Assembly: GCA_018882485.1 (NCBI GenBank)
Contig: VERU01000099.1
Span: 1 to 7,919, forward strand
Direction of reading: 5' to 3'
DNA: 7,919 nt
DNA from: Rhodoferax sp.
Lineage (GTDB): Bacteria > Pseudomonadota > Gammaproteobacteria > Burkholderiales > Burkholderiaceae_C
Below are positions 1-5,191 of this stretch, in pieces (within the stretch, counting starts at the first letter, position 1; every line of letters starts with the position of its first letter). The position numbers were made by a program, and so were the translations under genes. A model generated the notes under the pieces. It was given only the letters and a program-made list of their open reading frames with translations. It made no database searches and was not told the DNA's origin.

Positions 1-505
1 GCACCACGGCTTCGGTGCGGCCCGGCCACTCGTCCACATCGCGGCCGCATTCGGCCGCCACCCGCCACTTGAAGGCGTCGAAGCCGTCGCGGTCGCGCAG
101 GGCCACCAGCCGTGCCGCCTCGTCCTCGGGGGTGATGTCGCGCTTCATGGACGAGGCGTAGGCGCGCAGCGGACCAGGCCGTCCCCCCAGCAGCTCGACC
201 ACCGGCTTGCGTTCGACGCGCCCGCGCAGGTCCCACATCGCGGTGTCGAGTCCGGCCATGGCGCGGCAGCGGTAGCTGCCCGGGTATTTGTGCTCGCGCT
301 CCTCGATGCGGCGCAGCAGGCCGTCGATGTCGAAGGCATCCGCGCCCAGCGCCCAGGGCGCAACCTGGCGATGAAAGATGGTGGCGCTGATGTCGGCGTT
401 GTAGGTCGAGACCTGGCCCCAGCCGATGCGGCCGCTGGCCGTGGTGAGCCGGACAAAGCCGACGAATTCGTTGCTGAAGGTTTCGAGTTTGGCGATGGTG
501 TCCAT
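1..505 (-). CDS. Mandelate racemase/muconate lactonizing enzyme family protein (enolase superfamily), N-terminal part only
   Basis: This gene enters from the left edge: 168 codons are visible and the C-terminal half lies outside the window. It starts at the ATG at 505, preceded by a good ribosome binding site (GGAGA, 517-513, seven bases away). The translation shows the enolase-superfamily N-terminal capping domain, including AGLDTAMWDLRGR at residues 84-96, which is typical of MR/MLE proteins. The start of the barrel follows, with FKWRV at 145-149. K146-x-R148 falls where mandelate racemase has its catalytic Lys-x-Lys, so the second position is Arg here. Family members abstract a proton alpha to a carboxylate, and many are sugar-acid dehydratases. 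The metal ligands and remaining acid/base residues are not visible, so racemase, dehydratase and cycloisomerase cannot be told apart. The gene lies 23 bases downstream of the GMC oxidoreductase gene and is probably co-transcribed with it. Family assignment is firm; substrate is unknown. Confidence 0.88.
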   Translation of the reverse strand, partial: MDTIAKLETFSNEFVGFVRLTTASGRIGWGQVSTYNADISATIFHRQVAPWALGADAFDIDGLLRRIEEREHKYPGSYRCRAMAGLDTAMWDLRGRVERKPVVELLGGRPGPLRAYASSMKRDITPEDEAARLVALRDRDGFDAFKWRVAAECGRDVDEWPGRTEAVV

Positions 506-528
506 GCGTCGGTCTCCGGGTTGGGGCC

Positions 529-2139
529 TCATTCGGTCAGCAGGAATTCGGCCGCGCGCACCCCCACCAGGATGGACGGTGCGCCGGTGTTGGCCGAAGT
601 GATGTTGGGGAACACCGAGGCGTCAGCCACCCGCAGCCCCTGCACGCCATGCACCCGCAAGGTGGCGTCGACCACGCCGCCGGCCGCCTCGGGCGCCATG
701 CGGCAGGTGCCGCAGGCATGGTAGACCGTGCCGCTGCGGGCGCGAAAGTCCTCGATGACGTCGGCATCGCCGAGGCGGGCCGGATCGACCTCGGGTGGCG
801 CGGCGATCAGCCCGCGCAGCGCCTGCGTCTCCTGCAGCCGACCGATCAGGCGCGCACCGGCCAGCGCGTCGGCCTGGTCCTGCGCGCTGGCCAGGTAGTT
901 GGGCTGGATACGCGGCGCCACCGCAGGGTCGGGTGAGGCGATGTCGATGCGGCCAAGGCTGGTGGGCCGGCAACTGTTGAAACCCATGATGAAACCGGGA
1001 TGACGGTCCGGGCGCATGAGCGGGCGCCGATCCACGTAGGTGGTGGAGTAGCTCAAAGGATTGAAGTACAGCTGGATGTCGGGCCGGTCCAACCCGGCCG
1101 ACGATCGCACCAGTCCGCCCATCTGGTTGACGCTCAGGCTCAAGGGGCCGCGACGCGACAGCAGGAACTGCAGGCCGGCACGCAGGCGCCCGGGCCAGGT
1201 GCCCAGCACCTGGTTCAGGGTGGGCTCGCTGGCGCGGTAGAAGTAGCTGATACCCAGGTGGTCCTGCAGCGCGCCACCGACAGCCGGGTTGTGCTGCACC
1301 AGCTCGATGCCCAGGCGCTGCAGCAGGGGCCCGGGACCGATGCCCGAGAGCTGCAGCAGCTGCGGCGTATTGACCGCGCCGGCCGCCAGCACGACACCGG
1401 CCCGGGCCCGGTAGCGACGGCGTTGCCCATCCTGCAGCACCTCCAGGCCCACGGCACGCCGGCCTTCGAACAGAACGCGTTGCGCCAGCACACCGGTGCG
1501 CACCACCAGGTTGGAGCGCCCCAGCGCCGGGTGCAGAAACGCGTCGGCGGAGGAGCAACGCAGGCCGGCCCGGGTGGTGATGGGGTAGGCGGCCACGCCC
1601 TCGGGCTGGGCGCCATTGAGGTTGGCCGTGGCAGGCAGGCCCAGTTCGCGCGCCGCCGCCAGGTAGTGGCGCTTGAGCGGGTGGTATTCGGCGCTGCGGT
1701 CCGAGACCCAGAGCGGCCCGTTGCCGGTTTCGCGCCCCTGCGCATCGATCTGGCGCTCGATGCGCCGGTAGACCGGCTCGACCTCGGACCAGCCCCAGCC
1801 CGGGTTGCCGGCGGTGCGCCAGTCTTCGTAGTCGGTGGGCAGGCCCCGACAGTACACCATGGCGTTGATGGAACTGGATCCCCCCAGCACCTTGCCGCGC
1901 GGCCAGTACGAGGTGCGTCCGCCCAGGCCTTCGTCGGCCTCGGTCTGGTAGCGCCAGTTCACCTGGCGGTCGTAGAAGGTCTTGCCATAGCCGATGGGCG
2001 TGCGGATCCAGAAGCGCCGGTCGCTGCCGCCGGCCTCCAGCAGCAGGACGCGGCGGCGTTCATCCGCACTCAGGCCGGCCGCCACCGCACAACCGGCAGA
2101 GCCGGCACCCACAACAATATGGTCGAACTCGGGGTCCAT
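529..2139 (-). CDS. GMC-family FAD-dependent oxidoreductase (choline/alcohol dehydrogenase-like)
   Basis: The product is a 536-residue flavoprotein, a normal length for bacterial GMC oxidoreductases, which oxidise primary alcohols, polyols or choline with FAD. The Rossmann dinucleotide motif GAGSAG is at residues 11-16 and the ribose-binding acid E35 is in LLLEAGG. GMC signature 1 (RGKVLGGSSSINAMVY) is at 81-96 and signature 2 (GAVNTPQLLQLSGIG) at 254-268. The C-terminal HxxGTCRM segment places the likely catalytic base at H474. The second active-site position lies in the NTGAPS segment, probably N517. No signal peptide or membrane segment is seen, so it is probably cytoplasmic. I chose the ATG at 2139 because it puts GAGSAG ten residues from the N terminus. 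A GTG at 2169 would add ten residues; neither has a strong ribosome binding site. It is likely first in an operon with the MR/MLE gene. Annotation as choline dehydrogenase would be over-specific, because GMC substrates cannot be read from these motifs. Confidence 0.93.
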   Translation of the reverse strand: MDPEFDHIVVGAGSAGCAVAAGLSADERRRVLLLEAGGSDRRFWIRTPIGYGKTFYDRQVNWRYQTEADEGLGGRTSYWPRGKVLGGSSSINAMVYCRGLPTDYEDWRTAGNPGWGWSEVEPVYRRIERQIDAQGRETGNGPLWVSDRSAEYHPLKRHYLAAARELGLPATANLNGAQPEGVAAYPITTRAGLRCSSADAFLHPALGRSNLVVRTGVLAQRVLFEGRRAVGLEVLQDGQRRRYRARAGVVLAAGAVNTPQLLQLSGIGPGPLLQRLGIELVQHNPAVGGALQDHLGISYFYRASEPTLNQVLGTWPGRLRAGLQFLLSRRGPLSLSVNQMGGLVRSSAGLDRPDIQLYFNPLSYSTTYVDRRPLMRPDRHPGFIMGFNSCRPTSLGRIDIASPDPAVAPRIQPNYLASAQDQADALAGARLIGRLQETQALRGLIAAPPEVDPARLGDADVIEDFRARSGTVYHACGTCRMAPEAAGGVVDATLRVHGVQGLRVADASVFPNITSANTGAPSILVGVRAAEFLLTE

Positions 2140-2212
2140 GAACGGATAGGGGATACGCGGCCTGCACACCTATGATGAGGGCCCGACGATAACCGACACC
2201 GGAGCCTCTGGC
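2140..2212. promoter_or_regulatory. Divergent intergenic region between the GMC and SDR genes
   Basis: These 73 bases must hold the start signals for both divergent genes. Reading toward the SDR gene there are two possible -10 hexamers, TATGAT (2171-2176) and GATAAC (2188-2193), and a GGAG ribosome binding site (2201-2204) eight bases before its ATG. Neither hexamer has a recognisable TTGACA-like -35 at the right distance. No clear -10/-35 pair is seen on the minus strand for the GMC gene, and no convincing operator palindrome was found. The arrangement is compatible with shared regulation, but no regulator gene lies in the window. Confidence 0.45.
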
Positions 2213-3031
2213 ATGCCCAGCGCTGACGAATCCGTCCGCCGAACGGCGGTCGACACCCACCCACCCAGCCACGCCGGGCAGCGGGTGCTGATCACCGCCG
2301 CGGCCAGCGGCATCGGACGGGTGGCCGCAAGCGCCTACGCCGCTGCCGGCGCTCGGGTCTACATCTGCGACCTGGACGCCGAGGCACTGGCGCGCACGCT
2401 GGCCGACGAGACCGCCTGGGGCGGCTCGGTGTGCGATGTGGCCGATGAAAGCTCGGTCGCCGCCTTGTTTCGCGCGGCCGAACGGCATCTCGGGGGGCTG
2501 GACATCCTGGTGAACAACGCCGGCACCGCCGGCCCCACGTCTGCGGTGGCGGACATGGACTTCGCCGGCTGGAAGCGCTGCCTGGCGGTCAACCTGGACA
2601 GCGTCTTCCTGTGCGCGCGCGCCGCCGTGCCGCTGCTGCGCCGCCAGGGCGGGGGGTCCATCGTGAACCTGTCGTCCACCGGCGGCCTGTTCGGCTACCC
2701 GCACCGCGCGCCCTACGCGGCGGCCAAGTGGGCGATCCGCGGCCTGACCCGGACGCTGGCCCAGGAACTCGGTCCGCTCGGCATCCGGGTCAACTGCATC
2801 TGCCCCGGTTCGGTCGAGGGCGAGCGCATCGAGCGGGTGATCGCCGCCGAGGCCGCCCAGACCGGCCAGACGCCGCAGGCGGTACGCGAACGCTGGACGG
2901 CCGGCATTTCGCTGGGCTGCTTCGTCACGCCGCAGGACATCGCCCACACCCTGCTGTTCCTGACTTCGGCCGGCGGGGCCCGCATTTCAGGGCAGGACAT
3001 CACGGTGGACGGCCATACCGAGACGCTGTAG
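2213..3031 (+). CDS. Short-chain dehydrogenase/reductase (SDR) family oxidoreductase
   Basis: This is a 272-residue classical SDR, a soluble NAD(P)-dependent alcohol/ketone oxidoreductase. The cofactor-binding loop is TAAASGIG at residues 28-35, where the family consensus is TGxxxGxG, so Ala replaces the first Gly. An acidic residue after the second strand (D53 in CDLD) favours NAD(H) over NADP(H). NNAG is at 101-104. The catalytic tetrad looks intact: N127, S155, Y168 and K172, with the usual 13-residue Ser-Tyr spacing and YxxxK motif. NCICPGSVEG (194-203) and the C-terminal SGQDITVDG (259-267) are also typical. The first ~22 residues before the first strand are longer than usual for a ~250-residue SDR. 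The ATG at 2213 is nevertheless well supported by GGAG eight bases upstream. The gene diverges from the GMC gene and is followed by the exporter gene 42 bases on. Its neighbours suggest it oxidises or reduces an intermediate of sugar-acid or polyol catabolism, which is inference only. Confidence 0.93.
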   Translation: MPSADESVRRTAVDTHPPSHAGQRVLITAAASGIGRVAASAYAAAGARVYICDLDAEALARTLADETAWGGSVCDVADESSVAALFRAAERHLGGLDILVNNAGTAGPTSAVADMDFAGWKRCLAVNLDSVFLCARAAVPLLRRQGGGSIVNLSSTGGLFGYPHRAPYAAAKWAIRGLTRTLAQELGPLGIRVNCICPGSVEGERIERVIAAEAAQTGQTPQAVRERWTAGISLGCFVTPQDIAHTLLFLTSAGGARISGQDITVDGHTETL

Positions 3032-3040
3032 GCCGACCCG

Positions 3041-3060
3041 GGCGCACCCTGGGTGCTGCC
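3041..3060 (+). other. Small imperfect hairpin between the SDR and LysE-family genes
   Basis: The segment can fold with GGC and GCAC (3041-3047) pairing to GTGC and GCC (3053-3060). This gives seven base pairs, one bulged T at 3057 and the loop CCTGG. Its core GCACCCTGGGTGC (3044-3056) is a 13-base palindrome around one central base. No T-run follows, so it is not a standard intrinsic terminator. It could be a weak pause site, a binding site, or chance in GC-rich DNA. Confidence 0.25.
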
Positions 3061-3066
3061 GATAAT
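3061..3066 (+). promoter_or_regulatory. Possible -10 element of the LysE-family gene
   Basis: GATAAT matches the sigma-70 -10 consensus at five of six positions and ends seven bases before the preferred ATG at 3074. A transcript starting from it would begin at or just before that ATG, giving a leaderless or nearly leaderless mRNA. This fits the lack of a ribosome binding site there. No good -35 is seen around 3038-3043. The gene could instead be transcribed from the SDR promoter. Confidence 0.35.
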
Positions 3067-3073
3067 GTCCCGC

Positions 3074-3712
3074 ATGGACGCCCTGCTGACCCTGCCTCAA
3101 CTCTCCTCCTTCCTGCTGACGGCGCTGCTGCTGGCGCTGGCACCCGGGCCGGACAACCTGATGGTGCTCAGCCTGGGCATGTCGCAGGGCCGGCGCCCGG
3201 GCATCGCGTTCGGACTGGGCTGCGCGCTGGGTTGCCTGAGCCACACCCTGCTGGCGGCACTGGGCGTGAGCGCCCTGATCGCGGCCTCGCCCACGGCGTT
3301 CCAGGCGCTGCGGCTGGCCGGGGGTCTCTACCTGCTGTGGCTGGGGGTGCAGGCCCTGCGCCAGGCCCGGCCGCTGGGCGCACCGGCGGCCGGCGGTGGC
3401 GCCACGGTGGCACCGCTGCGGCTGCTGCTGCGCGGCGTGCTGGCCAATGCCATCAATCCCAAGGTGATCCTGTTCTTTCTGGCCCTGCTGCCACAGTTCG
3501 TGGTCGGCGAGCGCGGCCAGGTCGGCCTGCAGATCGGGCTACTGGGTCTGCTGTTCACGCTGACCTCGGGTCTGGTGTTTGCCGCCATCGGCTGGTGGGC
3601 CGGCGGTCTGGGCGACTGGTTGACGCGCCGTCCCGGCATCGGCGCCTGGCTGGACCGGGCCGCCGGCGGGGTGTTCATCGCCCTCGGTCTGCGCCTGATG
3701 TTGGGTGATTAA
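3074..3712 (+). CDS. LysE/RhtB-family amino acid or metabolite exporter
   Basis: The product is a 212-residue inner-membrane protein, the usual size for LysE/RhtB translocators, which export amino acids and related metabolites using the proton gradient. The family hallmark PGPDNL is at residues 24-29 at the end of the first hydrophobic segment. NPKVILFFLALLPQF, another conserved block, is at 128-142. Hydrophobic stretches near 11-30, 42-68, 74-96, 116-142, 150-176 and 195-210 fit about six membrane segments. A Gly/Ala-rich loop (about 100-112) lies in the middle. The ATG at 3074 leaves the normal short N terminus before the first segment. An ATG at 3065 and a GTG at 3053 are also in frame, and none has a clear ribosome binding site. 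The gene follows the SDR gene by 42 bases and may be co-transcribed or have its own promoter. Substrate is not predictable; it may export an excess metabolite of the neighbouring pathway or be unrelated. Confidence 0.92.
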   Translation: MDALLTLPQLSSFLLTALLLALAPGPDNLMVLSLGMSQGRRPGIAFGLGCALGCLSHTLLAALGVSALIAASPTAFQALRLAGGLYLLWLGVQALRQARPLGAPAAGGGATVAPLRLLLRGVLANAINPKVILFFLALLPQFVVGERGQVGLQIGLLGLLFTLTSGLVFAAIGWWAGGLGDWLTRRPGIGAWLDRAAGGVFIALGLRLMLGD

Positions 3713-3735
3713 ATCGGGGTCTAAGCCCCGATTTA
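3710..3735. terminator. Probable bidirectional terminator hairpin between convergent genes
   Basis: TAAATCGGGG (3710-3719) and CCCCGATTTA (3726-3735) form a perfect 10-bp stem with the six-base loop TCTAAG. The stem begins inside the TAA stop codon of the LysE-family gene. AT-rich arms flank the GC core in both directions, so the structure can work for the rightward exporter transcript and the leftward pncB transcript. The U-tracts are short (ATTTAT on the plus strand), so efficiency is uncertain, but position and symmetry support termination. Confidence 0.75.
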
Positions 3736-3745
3736 TAAGGCTTTT

Positions 3746-3766
3746 CAGCTATTCATTTTGTAGCTG
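3746..3766. repeat. Comamonadaceae-type short inverted repeat overlapping the 3' end of pncB
   Basis: CAGCTA (3746-3751) and TAGCTG (3761-3766) form a perfect 6-bp inverted repeat around the loop TTCATTTTG. I recognise AGCTATT-A/C-ATTTTGTAGCT as a form of a short AT-rich repeat found many times between genes in Comamonadaceae genomes, where one reading frame often ends proteins in a SYKINS-like tail. Here that frame reads SYKMNS and then stop. The element is far more AT-rich than its surroundings. It contains the pncB stop codon and its last codons. The family attribution rests on memory, not on a search. Confidence 0.6.
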
Positions 3767-5176
3767 TTCCGGTGCGGGTGGCGGTGGGGACACGGGAGCC
3801 GGTTGGGCATCGGCCAGCGCATCGACCTCGCGGCACAGCCGCTGCAGGGCCGGGGCAATGCGCACCGGGTCGCGGGCCACGGGCTGCAGGTCCCGCCAGG
3901 CTGGCGGCAGGCGCTGCAGTTCCATGGCCGCATGGGCCCGCAGGGCCTCCAGATCGGGCGAAGGCATCAGCCGGCGGCCGGCCCGCATCACCGGCTGCAG
4001 CAGGGGCCGGCCCGGACAGGGGTCCTGCAGCGTGGTGAGCACATCGCCCGCCAGCTGGCCGGCGGCGTCCAGACTGCGGTACACCTGCTTGGCGCCAGGC
4101 CAGGTGGCCTTGCCCTCGGAGCGCTTGCGCTTCGGGCGTCCGCCATAAGCCTGCAGTTTGTAGGCGCAGTCCAGCCAGGGCTGGTCGTCCGAGGTGCACA
4201 GGCGGGTGCCGACACCGAATCCGTCGATGGGAGCCGCCCCGGCCACCAGCCCGGCCACGCTGTGCTCGTCCAGGCTGCCGCTGGCAAAGATGCGGACCTG
4301 CTGCAGCCCGCCCTGGTCCAGGATGGCCCGCACCCGCCGCGCCAGCTCTCCCAGGTTTCCGCTGTCGATGCGCACCGCCCGGACCACGATGCCATCGGCG
4401 GCGAGCCGGTGCACCAGCGGCACCAGCCGGCGGGCGGCGGCCTCGGTGTCGAAGGTGTCGATCAGCAGCGTCGCGGCCTGCGGGCAGGCCCGGGCGTAGG
4501 CGTCGAAGGCGGCGTTTTCGCTGTCGTGCACCTGCACATACGAGTGGGCCATGGTGCCGGCCAGCGGGATGCCCCAGCGCAGGCCGGCTGGCACGGCAGA
4601 GGTGGCATCGAAGCCCGCCAGGTAGCTGGCACGCGCGCCCAGCAGGCCGGCCTCGGCGCCATGGGCCCGCCGCAGTCCGAAATCGACCAGTTCACGGCCC
4701 GGGGCGGCCAGCCGCACCCGCGCGGCCTTGGACGCCACCAGCGTCTGGAACTGCAGCAGGTTGATGATGCGCGTCTCGACCAGTTGCGCCTGCGGCAGCG
4801 GCGCGGTCACGCGCAGGATCGGCTCGTGGGCAAAGAACACGGTGCCTTCGGGCATGGCATCGACATCCCCCGCAAAGCGCAGCCCGCGCAGGGCGGCCAG
4901 GAAGGCGCCGTCGAAGCGACCGCTGCGCTGCAAGGCGGCCCACTCGGCATCGTCGAGCCGCAGGTGTTCCAGGTAGTCCAGCACCTGCTCCAGGCCGGCG
5001 GCCAGCAGAAACTGGCGCTGCGCAGGAAGCCGACGCACAAAGAACTCGAACACGGCGATGTCGGTCAGGCCCTCGGCCAGGTAGGCCTGCAACATGGTCA
5101 GCTGGTACCAGTCGGTCAGCAGCAGCTCACCGGCCGGCCCGGCCGCCCGGTCCGGGGCGATTGAGGGTTCGAACAT
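3749..5176 (-). CDS. pncB: Nicotinate phosphoribosyltransferase
   Basis: This enzyme (NAPRTase, EC 6.3.4.21) joins nicotinate to PRPP to give nicotinate mononucleotide, with ATP hydrolysis, in the Preiss-Handler branch of NAD salvage; it is cytoplasmic. The 475-residue product is longer than the ~400-residue E. coli PncB and resembles the longer bacterial subclass. Recognisable blocks are TDWYQLTM (21-28), DFGLRRAHG (165-173), GTMAHSYVQ (207-215), LIDTFDT (238-244), RIDSGN (269-274) and GFGVGT (319-324). H211 is the probable phosphorylated histidine. The start at 5176 has GGAGA (5185-5181) four bases upstream. The gene begins 15 bases after the Lon-like gene ends, so the two are probably one transcript. 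The C terminus is a proline-rich tail (about 455-475), ending EQLQNE, and its final codons come from the AT-rich repeat at 3746-3766. The function call is secure; the tail is probably not part of the catalytic fold. Confidence 0.95.
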   Translation of the reverse strand: MFEPSIAPDRAAGPAGELLLTDWYQLTMLQAYLAEGLTDIAVFEFFVRRLPAQRQFLLAAGLEQVLDYLEHLRLDDAEWAALQRSGRFDGAFLAALRGLRFAGDVDAMPEGTVFFAHEPILRVTAPLPQAQLVETRIINLLQFQTLVASKAARVRLAAPGRELVDFGLRRAHGAEAGLLGARASYLAGFDATSAVPAGLRWGIPLAGTMAHSYVQVHDSENAAFDAYARACPQAATLLIDTFDTEAAARRLVPLVHRLAADGIVVRAVRIDSGNLGELARRVRAILDQGGLQQVRIFASGSLDEHSVAGLVAGAAPIDGFGVGTRLCTSDDQPWLDCAYKLQAYGGRPKRKRSEGKATWPGAKQVYRSLDAAGQLAGDVLTTLQDPCPGRPLLQPVMRAGRRLMPSPDLEALRAHAAMELQRLPPAWRDLQPVARDPVRIAPALQRLCREVDALADAQPAPVSPPPPAPEQLQNE

Positions 5177-5191
5177 CGCGTCTCCAGGTCG

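Noticed and set aside
1000..2175. A 391-codon plus-strand open frame opposite the GMC gene
   Set aside because: It has the same antisense codon bias, while the opposite strand carries both GMC signatures and the FAD motif.
2611..3708. A 365-codon plus-strand frame spanning the SDR and exporter genes
   Set aside because: It is an out-of-frame reading of both genes, dominated by Arg, Pro, Ala and Gly, and crosses two well supported genes.
3803..5164. A 453-codon plus-strand open frame opposite pncB
   Set aside because: It is a reverse-frame shadow of pncB with biased composition, no domain and no ribosome binding site context.
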